DNA of 64,000 bases. Origin: JAGVSZ01 sp019137045. GTDB taxonomy: Bacteria > Pseudomonadota > Gammaproteobacteria > Burkholderiales > SG8-39. Positions 56,468-64,000 of this stretch are shown here, one piece after another. The stretch lies in assembly GCA_046347635.1 (NCBI GenBank), contig JAXMFT010000002.1:310001-374000 (forward strand), in the 5' to 3' direction. The position numbers and the translations under genes were made by a program. The notes beneath the pieces are model-generated. The model was not told the origin of the DNA. It saw only the letters and a program-made list of their open reading frames with translations, and ran no database searches. The first letter of the stretch is position 1. Every line of letters begins with the position of its first letter.

Positions 56468-56908
56468 CAGCTGCCTGAGAACGCCCGTTACCTCCCGGGC
56501 GAGAACCCGGCCGCCCTGCCGGGGGCGAACGAGGCGCTGCGGGGGCTGCGCTCGACCTGCGCCAGTCGCGCCAGGAGCTTCCAGGCCATCGACTTCACAG
56601 GGGACTCCCGGGGTTGCGTCCTTCCAGTATGTCACGCATGCGCGCCTCGACCGCCGGCAGGATGCGCGGATGCGTGAGGACGTAGAAGCGCTCCTCCCGG
56701 ACCGCTTCGAGCACGCGCGCGGCGATGTCCGCGGCCGACAGCCGGCCCGACTGCACCGCCTTGCGCATGTTCGCCTCGCGCGCGCGGTCCTCGTCGGTCT
56801 GCGCCCGTTCCTCGCGCAGCGCGGCGGGGCGCGTGCGCTCCGACTCGGTGATCGCCGAGGGGAAGTACGCCGGGCACACGACCGAGCACTTCACTCTCGC
56901 GCAGCGCG
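56468..56908. repeat. Direct repeat copy B flanking the AsmA gene (contains DsrE-like 3' remnant)
   Basis: Partner of 52070-52510. Its first part (to about 56570) encodes a degenerate copy of the DsrE-like C-terminus (QLPENARYLPGENPAALPGA); its second part is the intact 3' end of the SDR gene 56595-57434. Each copy thus keeps one gene whole and the other as a remnant. Confidence 0.75.
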
Positions 56909-57434
56909 CGGCGAGGTCGTGGTGGAGGGTCTCGGTGAGCGCCACGACGGCGTGCTTCGAGACGTTGTACATGCCCATGCCGGGCGGCGCGATCAGCCCC
57001 GCGACCGAGGCGGTGTTGACGATGTGACCCTCGTCGCCCTGGCGCAGGAGGATCGGCGTGAAGACCCGCACGCCGTGGATCACGCCCCAGACGTTGACGC
57101 CGAGCGTCCACTGCCAGTCGGCGACCGTGTTCTCCCACACGACGCCGAGCGGGGCGATGCCGGCGTTGTTGCACACGAGGTGCACCGCGCCGAACGCCTC
57201 CAGCGTGCGCGCGGCGAGCGCCTCCACGTCGGCGCCGCTCGCGACGTCGCAGCGCACCGCGATCGCGTCCGCGCCGGCCGCCTTCAGCTCGGCCTCGACC
57301 CGGGCGAGCGCGGCCTCGTCCACGTCGGCGAGGGCGACCTTCATGCCCTCGCGCCCGCAGCGCAGCGCGAGCTCGCGGCCGAGGCCGCTCGCCGCGCCGG
57401 TGACGACCGCGACCCGTCCGGTGAACGTCTTCAT
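56595..57434 (-). CDS. SDR-family oxidoreductase
   Basis: A protein of 279 aa, classical SDR: TGAASGLGRELALRCGREG, NNAGIAPLG, active-site Ser and YNVSKHAVV (YxxxK), and an extended C-terminus (FYVLTHPRILPAVEARM) seen in SDRs acting on hydrophobic alcohols. Overlaps the upstream small gene by 4 nt (ATGA). Its 3' third is duplicated, degenerate, at 52.2-52.5 kb. Confidence 0.88.
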   Translation of the reverse strand: MKTFTGRVAVVTGAASGLGRELALRCGREGMKVALADVDEAALARVEAELKAAGADAIAVRCDVASGADVEALAARTLEAFGAVHLVCNNAGIAPLGVVWENTVADWQWTLGVNVWGVIHGVRVFTPILLRQGDEGHIVNTASVAGLIAPPGMGMYNVSKHAVVALTETLHHDLAARCARVKCSVVCPAYFPSAITESERTRPAALREERAQTDEDRAREANMRKAVQSGRLSAADIAARVLEAVREERFYVLTHPRILPAVEARMRDILEGRNPGSPL

Positions 57435-57688
57435 GCGGGGAAGAACTCCTCCCAGCGTTCGGCCACGAGCGCGCGGCCGTCGGCGGTGGTCAGGAACGCG
57501 ACCGCGGCCGCCTCGCGCTGCGCCGACACCAGCCCGCCCGCCTCGAGCTCCGCGAGCGCCGCGTCAATCTCGGCGGAGGCGAGCGGGCGGGCGAGCCAGT
57601 GCTCGAGCTCGCCGTGGATGCGGTGCGGCGCCGCGCGCTCGCTCGCGCACGCCGCGAGCAACGCGAGGCGCAGGGCGTCGATCTCCAT
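57431..57688 (-). CDS. Small helical protein of unknown function
   Basis: A protein of 85 aa (MEIDALRLALLAACASERAA, ALAELEAGGLVSAQREAAAV, FLTTADGRALVAERW), possibly a winged-helix-like fold. The ATG is preceded by a TATCAT box 8 nt upstream and no ribosome site, so the mRNA may be leaderless. Coupled to the SDR gene by a 4-nt overlap. Confidence 0.6.
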   Translation of the reverse strand: MEIDALRLALLAACASERAAPHRIHGELEHWLARPLASAEIDAALAELEAGGLVSAQREAAAVAFLTTADGRALVAERWEEFFPA

Positions 57689-57707
57689 CGGGCGCGATGA
57701 TACCGGT

Positions 57708-58532
57708 TCACGCGGGGCGTGCGGTCGCGATCCAGCCCTCGAGCGGATCGGCCGCGCGCGGCAGGCCGAAGTTGCGCGCGCGCCGGCGCCAGCACCAGGC
57801 CGCCTGCAGTGCGGCGAGCGCGGCGTCGAGACGATCGCCGGTCGCGTCTTCGACGAGCGCGGCGAGCAGCGCGCGGCTCGCTTCGAGGCGCAGGCCGAGC
57901 GGTTCGCCGCGCCTGAGCGCGCGCACGATCGCCGCGCGTGCGGCGCGCCGCGCCGGCGTCTGCTTGCGTGCCTCGTCGCTCTTGTACGACTCGCGGGTGA
58001 GCGCGCGCGCCGCGAAACCGGGATACGCCTCGACGGCGATGCGCGTCGTGTCGCCGTCGCGCAACCCGGGGACGTGCACGCCCGCCGCGACGAGCCGCGG
58101 CGCACCCTCGAGGAACATCAGCGCGACCGGCGGGTTCACGAGCTTGAGCGGCGAGTGCGAGCGCGCCGGGAGGTCGGTCGCGCGATGCGGGTACTTGTCG
58201 CCGGCGGGGCGCTGCGCGCGGTAGGCGTCGAGCGCCGTGCGGAACGCAGCGCGCCCCATCGCCTCACAGTGCCGCACCAGCGCCTCCCACTGCGCCGGCC
58301 AGCGTAGGTCGCGCACTGCGGCCCGTGGCAGGCCGAACGGGAAGTCGAAACCGCCGATCCAGGGGCCGGGGGCGGCGAGGAGGCGCTCGAACGCCGGCCA
58401 GTCGGCGAGCGGCTCGATCGCTTCCAGGACGAGCGCGCCGCGGGCGAGGCGGCCGCGCGCGGCCACGATCGGCTTCGCGCGCCGCGGCGCGGAGGTGAAG
58501 TCGACGCCGAGGATCGCGACCGCGGCGCTCAC
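57708..58532 (-). CDS. DUF429-family protein
   Basis: A protein of 274 aa starting with GTG (GTGA overlap with the hydrolase stop). ILGVDFTSAPRRAKPIVAA and WIGGFDFPFGLPR are typical of DUF429, an RNase-H-like fold of unknown activity; VEAYPGFAARALTRESYKSD and DATGDRLDAALAALQAAW complete the acidic active-site pattern. Function unknown. Confidence 0.8.
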   Translation of the reverse strand: MSAAVAILGVDFTSAPRRAKPIVAARGRLARGALVLEAIEPLADWPAFERLLAAPGPWIGGFDFPFGLPRAAVRDLRWPAQWEALVRHCEAMGRAAFRTALDAYRAQRPAGDKYPHRATDLPARSHSPLKLVNPPVALMFLEGAPRLVAAGVHVPGLRDGDTTRIAVEAYPGFAARALTRESYKSDEARKQTPARRAARAAIVRALRRGEPLGLRLEASRALLAALVEDATGDRLDAALAALQAAWCWRRRARNFGLPRAADPLEGWIATARPA

Positions 58533-60022
58533 CGCCGCTCGTCCGCGTCGAGCGCGGCTTCGACGCGCGCGCGGATCACGGCGAAGAACGGGTTGGAGCG
58601 CAGCCGCGCGAACATCCCGAGCGGCTCCGCGAGCGCGCCGGACTCGCCGCGCGCGGCGAGGTCGCCGATCGTCCCGGTGAGCGCGCCGGCGGGGGCCGGC
58701 GTCAGCCCGTAGACCGGATCGTCGAGCGTGAACGGCAGCGCGACGTGTCCGACCGAGAACACGCTCGGCGGCCACGCGAGGCCGAGCGGCTCCGAGCGCC
58801 ACTCGGTGCTGCCGGCCTCGCGCGTCGATATCGCCATCTCGCTCGAGTCCGGCGCCCGGTTGGCGACGGTGAGCAGTCGAAACGGCAGCGCGCGCGCGTC
58901 GCGCAGCTGCGCGTACGCCTCGCGCGGGCCCGGCGCGACGAGGCCGGCCCAGCTGTCGCTGCCGTTCACGTCGAACGCGACCAGCTCGTTCCCGGGGCCG
59001 GGCAGCCGCAGCATGAAGCCCCGGATGACCTCCGCCGCGTTCACCGTCGAGTCGACCACCGACTGGAACGCGGTGACGCGGGGCATGCGGTCGAGCGTTT
59101 CCTTGGCGGCGGCGGCGGCGAGCTCGCGGTGGAGCGCGCGGGTGAGCTGGAACACCTGGTTGCCCGCGTTGACCGTGAACGAGTTGTACTTGTAGGGATC
59201 GTATTCGGGCAGCACGTCGAGCCACTTCGCCTTCTCGAACCCGGGCAGGAAGGAGAGGGCGGACGCGATGTTCGCCAGCGCCGCGAACTCCGACACGCCG
59301 ATCGCGGCGGAGACGAGAAAGAGTCGCGTCGGGCGCGGGAGCGTCGGATCCTCGAGCCCGCGCACCGCGAGCAGCGCGGCGAGCGGCGCGCCGGTCGAGT
59401 AGCCGCCGGCGTAGAACGGCTTGCCCGGCGCGCGCGCCGCTGCATGACGCGCCGCAAGCTCGACCGCCGCGTACCAATCGGTCCATTCGGTGTCCAGCAG
59501 ACCCGCGGGCACGGTGCCGTGTCCCGGCATGCGCAGCGCGAGCACGTAGTAGCCGCGCGCGTGGAAGACCTCGGCGAGCGCGCGCACGCTGTAGGGCGAG
59601 TCGGTCAGCCCGTGCATGAGCAGCACCGCGCCGCGCGGCTGCGAGTGGACGAGCTCGTACGAGCGGTTGTAGCGGGTGCCGAGCGCGAGCCGCCCGGGCA
59701 CGGCGGCCGGGTTGTAGCGGCCGGTCGGCGCGCGGTCCGCGACCTTCGGGTCGTCGAACACGCGCCGGCGCAGCTCCGCGAAGAGGCGCTCCTCGAGCGC
59801 GAGGTACTCGGCGAACGTCTTCGGGGCGCCCGGCCGCCCCGCGCGGAACTCCTCCGCGAGCGCGATGCGGTGCCACGGTTGGAGGTCGGGCAGGCGCACG
59901 CGCGCCTGCACCGCGAAGACGACGACGATCGTGAGGAGGACGGCGGCGACGAGCCCGGCGAGATAGAGCGCCGCCTTCACGGTGCCGCGCGACGCCGCGC
60001 GCAGGAGGCGCCCGAGCGTCAT
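58529..60022 (-). CDS. Alpha/beta-hydrolase with N-terminal membrane anchor
   Basis: A protein of 497 aa. One transmembrane helix (LYLAGLVAAVLLTIVVVFAV) anchors an alpha/beta-hydrolase: oxyanion HGLTDSPYS, nucleophile elbow AGGYSTGAPLAAL (Ser), and a late His in SVGHVALPF. Probably a periplasm-facing esterase or lipase. Starts 7 nt after the thioesterase stop. Confidence 0.82.
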   Translation of the reverse strand: MTLGRLLRAASRGTVKAALYLAGLVAAVLLTIVVVFAVQARVRLPDLQPWHRIALAEEFRAGRPGAPKTFAEYLALEERLFAELRRRVFDDPKVADRAPTGRYNPAAVPGRLALGTRYNRSYELVHSQPRGAVLLMHGLTDSPYSVRALAEVFHARGYYVLALRMPGHGTVPAGLLDTEWTDWYAAVELAARHAAARAPGKPFYAGGYSTGAPLAALLAVRGLEDPTLPRPTRLFLVSAAIGVSEFAALANIASALSFLPGFEKAKWLDVLPEYDPYKYNSFTVNAGNQVFQLTRALHRELAAAAAKETLDRMPRVTAFQSVVDSTVNAAEVIRGFMLRLPGPGNELVAFDVNGSDSWAGLVAPGPREAYAQLRDARALPFRLLTVANRAPDSSEMAISTREAGSTEWRSEPLGLAWPPSVFSVGHVALPFTLDDPVYGLTPAPAGALTGTIGDLAARGESGALAEPLGMFARLRSNPFFAVIRARVEAALDADERR

Positions 60023-60029
60023 TGGCGGC

Positions 60030-60428
60030 TCAGCGCTCGGGCGGGACGGTGCGCGGGCGGCGGTTCCCGTCGGTGGCGACGTAGGTGAGCGTCGCCTCGG
60101 TGACCTTGTGGACCTCGGGGTCCTCGGGGTTGCGCTGCGCGAACACCTCCACGTTCACCGTGATCGAGGTGTTGCCCACCCGGATGACGTCGGCGTAGAG
60201 CGAGAGGAGGTCCCCGACCAGGACCGGCTGCTTGAAGACGAACTGCGTGACCGCGACCGTCGCGACGCGGCCCTTGGCGCGCGCGGCCGCCATGACCCCG
60301 CCGGCGATGTCCACCTGCGCCATGATCCAGCCGCCGAAGACGTCGCCGTGAGGGTTGGCGTCGGAGGGCATCGGCACGACGCGCAGGATGGGCGACTTGC
60401 CTTGGGGGAGCTTCACGGGGGCGCCCAT
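60030..60428 (-). CDS. Acyl-CoA thioesterase (hotdog fold, YciA-like)
   Basis: A protein of 132 aa. MPSDANPHGDVFGGWIMAQV is the YciA/BACH active-site signature (Asn and Asp residues), then AVTQFVFKQPVLVGDLLSLY. It hydrolyses acyl-CoA thioesters. A TAGAAT -10-like box ends 8 nt upstream of the ATG and no ribosome site is visible. Confidence 0.9.
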   Translation of the reverse strand: MGAPVKLPQGKSPILRVVPMPSDANPHGDVFGGWIMAQVDIAGGVMAAARAKGRVATVAVTQFVFKQPVLVGDLLSLYADVIRVGNTSITVNVEVFAQRNPEDPEVHKVTEATLTYVATDGNRRPRTVPPER

Positions 60429-60468
60429 GGGCGCGGATTCTAGCCGGAGTGCGCGCCCGAAACGGAAA

Positions 60469-60489
60469 CGGGGCGCAGCGAGCGCCCCG
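60469..60489 (-). terminator. Rho-independent-type terminator after the Uma2 gene
   Basis: An 8-bp G+C stem (CGGGGCGC / GCGCCCCG) with a 5-nt loop, followed on the minus strand by TTTCCGTTT, 21 nt after the Uma2 stop and upstream of the thioesterase start. Confidence 0.6.
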
Positions 60490-60510
60490 TTCTTGCCTGA
60501 TCCGCGCTGC

Positions 60511-61029
60511 TTACGGTTTCTCGATCGGCGGCGGCGGCACCGGCGCGACGCCGAAGCTGCTGCGCTCGCGCGGGCCGTCTGCCCCGAAGAACCGCACCGC
60601 GCCGTCCTCCGCGACCGTCCAGACCTCCTGCGCGCCGGCGGCGAGGTAGGCGCGGGTCTTCTCCTCGATCTCGGCTTCGGTGTTCGACGGCGAGAGGACC
60701 TCGACGCAGATCTCGGGCGCGCGGGGGAACGGGGTCTCGAAACCGTGCGTCGCGAGGAACTCCCGCGACGCCCATACGACGTCCGGCACGCGCACGCCGA
60801 TCTCGGTCAATATCGAGGCCTCGACGATCACCCTTCCCTGCGGGAGCGAGCGGCGCAGCTCGGTTCCGATCCAGAACTGGTTGTGCCCGTGCGCGTTGTT
60901 GGCAGGGCTCATCTCGATCTTTCCCCAGGCGTTCAGTTCGATCTTGTACGGCAGGTCGCGCAGCACCGGGTCGGCGATGATCTCGAGCCAGCGCCGTGCG
61001 AGCACTTCGGGGGCGGTGACGTTTCCCAT
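60511..61029 (-). CDS. Uma2-family endonuclease-like protein
   Basis: A protein of 172 aa with the PD-(D/E)XK-like Uma2 core: RVPDVVWASREF, APEICVEVLSPSNTEAEIEEKTRAYLAAG and VWTVAEDGAVRFF. Uma2 proteins are widespread and mostly uncharacterised. A TATACT box lies 7 nt upstream of the ATG, suggesting a leaderless message. Confidence 0.85.
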   Translation of the reverse strand: MGNVTAPEVLARRWLEIIADPVLRDLPYKIELNAWGKIEMSPANNAHGHNQFWIGTELRRSLPQGRVIVEASILTEIGVRVPDVVWASREFLATHGFETPFPRAPEICVEVLSPSNTEAEIEEKTRAYLAAGAQEVWTVAEDGAVRFFGADGPRERSSFGVAPVPPPPIEKP

Positions 61030-61058
61030 GCGTTCCAGTATACGCCCGGCCGCTGCGG

Positions 61059-63026
61059 TCAGGCCGCTCCGCCGCGCTCCCTGAGGTAATTCATCGGCCC
61101 GCCGCGGAACGGCGCGAACCCGGTGCCGAAGATGAGCCCCGCATCCGCGAGGTCCGCGTCCTCGACGATGCCCTCCGCGACCGCCTTCTGCGCCTCGGCG
61201 AGGTACGGGTCGATGATGCGTTTCACGAGGTCGTCGGTCACCTGGCCCGCCTGACCCTTCACCGGCTTGCCCTTCTCCCACCGGTAGAACCCTTCGCCCG
61301 TCTTCTTCCCGAGCTTGCCCGCCTTTAGCAGCTCGTCGAGCCGCTGCGGCGGCGTCGCGTCCGCGCCCGCGAGCGCCTTGCCCGCCGCCGCGCAGATGTC
61401 CAGCCCGACCGTGTCGGCGAGCGCGATCGGACCCATCGGCATTCCGAACTGCTCCGCCGCCTTGTCGATGGTCTCGGCGCTCACGCCCTCGTCGAGCAGG
61501 CGGAACGCGTTCGCCATGTAGGGCCCGAGCACGCGATTTACCAGGAACCCGGGCGAGTCCTTGACCGGCAGCGGCAGCTTGTCGATCTGGCGCGCGAACG
61601 CCGCGCCTTTCCGCGCCCATTCCTGGTTCGTCGCCGCGCCGCTCACGATCTCGACGAGCTGGAGCTGCGGCACCGGGTTGAAGAAGTGCAGGCCCACCAG
61701 CCGCGACGGGTCTTTCATCTGCGCCCCGATGTCCGCGAGCTTCAGGCTCGAGGTGTTGGTCGCGAGGATGGCGTCCGGCTTCGCCTTCGATTCGATCTCG
61801 GCGAACAGCTTCTGCTTGATCTCGAGGTTCTCGACGATCGCCTCGATGACCACGTCGGCGTGGCGCACGCCGTCGCCGTGCACGTCCGGGATGAGGCGGT
61901 CGAGCGCGTCGCGCGTGCGCAGCCTGTCCCTGATGCGCTTGCCGAAGAGCTCCGCCGCACGCTTCATCGCCGGGGCGATCCGCTCGGGGGCCGTGTCCTG
62001 CAGCGTCACGGTGAGCCCGCGCAGCGCGCACACCGCGGCGATGTCGCCGCCCATCACGCCGGCGCCGATCACGTGCACGCGCCGCGCCGCGAACTCGGAC
62101 GCCTTGCCGATCGCCTTCATCCGCTCCTGCAGGCCGAAGATGCGGATCACGTTCTTGGTCGTCGGGTGCTCGGCGAGCTTCGCGATCGAGGCGTCGTCCT
62201 GACGCGGCGGCAGGAACGGATCGCCGCCCCACTTCTCCCACAGCTCCAGGATCGCGAAGGGCGCCGGGTATTGCTCGCGCCGCGCGCGCTTCTCGAGCTG
62301 CCCGCGCGCCATCGCGGCGACCACGCCCTTGAGCGGGCCGTTCAGCATCCGCTGCACGAACGGCAGCCGGCGCGGCGGCGGCGCCTCGCGCAGCATGATG
62401 CGCGCCGCGTTCTCCATCACCCGCGGCGGCACCGACGCATCGACGAGCCCGGTGTTCTTCGCGCGCCGCGCGTCCACCGAGCGCCCGGTCATCATCATGT
62501 CGAGCGCCGCCTGCGGCCCGATCAGTTTCGGCAGCCGCAGCACGCCGCCCCAGCCCGGCAGGATGCCGAGCATCACCTCGGGCAGCGCGAAGCGCGTGCC
62601 CGGCTCGTCGACCGCGATCCGGTAGCGGCAGGCGATCGCGAGCTCGAGCCCGCCGCCCATGCAGAAGCCGCGCACCAGCGCGAGGGTGGGGAAGGGCAGC
62701 GCGGCGAGCTGGTTGAACGCGTCCCAGCCGCGCCGCACGATCGCGAGCGCCCCGTCGACGTCCGCGACGCGCGTGAACTCCTCGACGTCGGCCCCGGCGA
62801 TGAAGCCCGAATCCTTGCCGGAGCGGATCACCATCCCGCGCGGCCGCTCCTGCCCGAGCCGCTCGACGATCGCCGTGAACTCGGCCATGACGTCCGCCGA
62901 GAAGGTGTTCGTCGACGCGCCGGCCTTGTCGAAGGTGACCCAGACGATGCCGTCGGCGTCCTTGTCGAGCCGGAAGTGGCGATAGTCGCCGGCCTGCCGG
63001 TCCAGCACCGCGTCCGCGGGCTTCAT
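61059..63026 (-). CDS. FadJ/FadB-like enoyl-CoA hydratase / 3-hydroxyacyl-CoA dehydrogenase
   Basis: A protein of 655 aa. N-terminal crotonase domain (SGKDSGFIAGADVEEFTRV, GFCMGGGLELAIACRYRI) and C-terminal dehydrogenase (VIGAGVMGGDIAAVCALRG near residue 317, ATNTSSLKLADI, GLHFFNPVPQLQLVEIV). It carries out two steps of fatty-acid beta-oxidation. Ribosome site AAGGAGA; starts 27 nt after the thiolase stop, forming a beta-oxidation operon. Confidence 0.93.
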   Translation of the reverse strand: MKPADAVLDRQAGDYRHFRLDKDADGIVWVTFDKAGASTNTFSADVMAEFTAIVERLGQERPRGMVIRSGKDSGFIAGADVEEFTRVADVDGALAIVRRGWDAFNQLAALPFPTLALVRGFCMGGGLELAIACRYRIAVDEPGTRFALPEVMLGILPGWGGVLRLPKLIGPQAALDMMMTGRSVDARRAKNTGLVDASVPPRVMENAARIMLREAPPPRRLPFVQRMLNGPLKGVVAAMARGQLEKRARREQYPAPFAILELWEKWGGDPFLPPRQDDASIAKLAEHPTTKNVIRIFGLQERMKAIGKASEFAARRVHVIGAGVMGGDIAAVCALRGLTVTLQDTAPERIAPAMKRAAELFGKRIRDRLRTRDALDRLIPDVHGDGVRHADVVIEAIVENLEIKQKLFAEIESKAKPDAILATNTSSLKLADIGAQMKDPSRLVGLHFFNPVPQLQLVEIVSGAATNQEWARKGAAFARQIDKLPLPVKDSPGFLVNRVLGPYMANAFRLLDEGVSAETIDKAAEQFGMPMGPIALADTVGLDICAAAGKALAGADATPPQRLDELLKAGKLGKKTGEGFYRWEKGKPVKGQAGQVTDDLVKRIIDPYLAEAQKAVAEGIVEDADLADAGLIFGTGFAPFRGGPMNYLRERGGAA

Positions 63027-63052
63027 CGGGGTTCTCCTTGGTCCGCCGAGCG

Positions 63053-64000
63053 CTACAGCGCCTCGACGAGCATCGCGCCGCCCTGGCCGCCGCCGATGCA
63101 GATGGTCGCGATGCCGCGCTTGCCCTTGTTGCGCTTGAGCACGTGCAGGAGATGCAGCACGATGCGCGCGCCGGACGCGCCCACCGGATGGCCGAGCGCG
63201 ATCGCGCCGCCGTCCACGTTCAGCTTCTCCGTGTCGAGCGTCCCGAGCGCCCGGTCGAGCCCCAGATGCTCGCGGCAGTAGTCGTCGCGCTTCCACGCCT
63301 CGATGCAGCCGAGCACCTGCGCGGCGAACGCCTCGTTGATCTCCCACGCATCGAGGTCGTTCAGGCCGAGGCCGTGCCGCTGCAGGATCGGCGTCGCGGC
63401 GTGCACCGGCCCGAGGCCCATCTGCGCGGGGTCGAGCGCGGCCCACTGCGAATCGACGATGCGGCCGACCGGCGCGAGGCCGTGGCGCTGCACCGCCTCC
63501 TCGGTCGCGAGCAGCAGCCACGCCGCGCCGTCGGTGACCTGCGAGGAGTTGCCCGCCGTCACGGTGCCGTACTTGCGATCGAAGAAGGGCTTGAGCTTCG
63601 CCAGGTTCTCGACCGTCGAGTCCTTGCGCACGCCGTCGTCGTCCTTGTGCAGCGTGCCGTTGCGCTCGTACACCGGCGCGATCTCGGGCGCGAGGCCGTC
63701 CGCCGCGCCGCTCAGGAACCACCCGGCTTCCTGGGCGCGCACCACGCGCGCGTGGCTGCGCGCGGCGAACTCGTCCATCTGCGTGCGCGTGATGCCGAAG
63801 CGGTGCGCGAGGTTCTCCGCGGTCTGGCCCATGATCAGCCCGACGTTCGGATCGGTCAGACCCTTCATCAGCCCGATCACCGGCGCGAGGTAGCCGAGGC
63901 GGAACTTCGCGAGCGCCGCGACCTTCTGCCCGGCGGTCTTCGCGGCGAAGAAATTGGCGAACCACAGCGTCATCGCCTCGGAGTAGAGCAGAGGCGCGCG
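63053..64000 (-). CDS. Acetyl-CoA acyltransferase (thiolase, FadI/FadA-like), 5' end outside window
   Basis: 316 residues are visible and the frame is open through the right edge (PLLYSEAMTLWFANFF). The thiolase C-terminal half is complete: GNSSQVTDGAAWLLLATEEA, NEAFAAQVLGC, VDGGAIALGHPVGASGARI (active-site His) and CIGGGQGGAMLVEAL (active-site Cys). The N-terminal nucleophile Cys lies beyond the window. It performs the thiolytic step with the FadJ-like protein. Confidence 0.92.
   Translation of the reverse strand, partial: RAPLLYSEAMTLWFANFFAAKTAGQKVAALAKFRLGYLAPVIGLMKGLTDPNVGLIMGQTAENLAHRFGITRTQMDEFAARSHARVVRAQEAGWFLSGAADGLAPEIAPVYERNGTLHKDDDGVRKDSTVENLAKLKPFFDRKYGTVTAGNSSQVTDGAAWLLLATEEAVQRHGLAPVGRIVDSQWAALDPAQMGLGPVHAATPILQRHGLGLNDLDAWEINEAFAAQVLGCIEAWKRDDYCREHLGLDRALGTLDTEKLNVDGGAIALGHPVGASGARIVLHLLHVLKRNKGKRGIATICIGGGQGGAMLVEAL

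Overview
The window is a high-GC (about 70%), gene-dense chromosomal segment with no rRNA, tRNA, IS element or CRISPR array that I can see. A Bug/TctC-type solute-binding protein, many CoA-ester enzymes, a MexEF-OprN-like RND operon and OMPLA together suggest a Gram-negative betaproteobacterium, probably of the Burkholderiales. The taxonomy is inference.

Left part (1-15.7 kb): after an FAD oxidoreductase/GcvT-like pair comes the most unusual locus. A small precursor with a double-glycine leader (3004-3243) precedes a six-gene + strand block: an outer-membrane TolC/NodT lipoprotein, a two-FHA-domain membrane protein, an HlyD-like adaptor, a parvulin/SurA-like isomerase without signal peptide, an ABC exporter with two cyclic-nucleotide-binding-type domains plus a C39 leader peptidase, and a sigma-54 activator with GAFTGA motif. 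Convergent to it lie a second, paralogous precursor, a third double-glycine precursor rich in Asn, Gln and Tyr, and a PP2C phosphatase. Both paralogous precursors carry near-identical -24/-12 (sigma-54) promoters and the same upstream inverted repeat CCAACA-N13-TGTTGG. I read this as a self-regulated, phospho-Ser/Thr-tuned peptide export system with no modification enzyme and no recognisable immunity gene.

15.7-29.3 kb: a minus-strand catabolic operon (two cyclase-family hydrolases, cupin, frameshifted SDR, Bug protein, 3-hydroxyacyl-CoA dehydrogenase) opposite a LysR regulator. It is followed by a lectin-like lipoprotein, Ada, toxin-antitoxin debris, a Tat-type metallo-hydrolase, an SCO protein, a dienoyl-CoA-reductase-like SDR and a DSD1-type PLP enzyme. 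29.3-36.1 kb: a complete RND efflux operon plus a DedA protein. 36.1-46.3 kb: two PIN toxin-antitoxin pairs, MFS and membrane proteins, and single-gene enzymes (phosphotransferase, GST, GNAT, DHFR-like), then an acyl-CoA ligase/enoyl-CoA hydratase pair.

46.3-57 kb: envelope genes (lipoprotein, proline-rich membrane-anchored protein, Ser/Thr kinase, OMPLA, a DsrE-like secreted protein, AsmA). Several are frameshifted, and a direct repeat of about 440 bp flanks the AsmA gene. 57-64 kb: SDR, DUF429, alpha/beta hydrolase, thioesterase, Uma2, and a FadJ-like/thiolase beta-oxidation pair running off the right edge.
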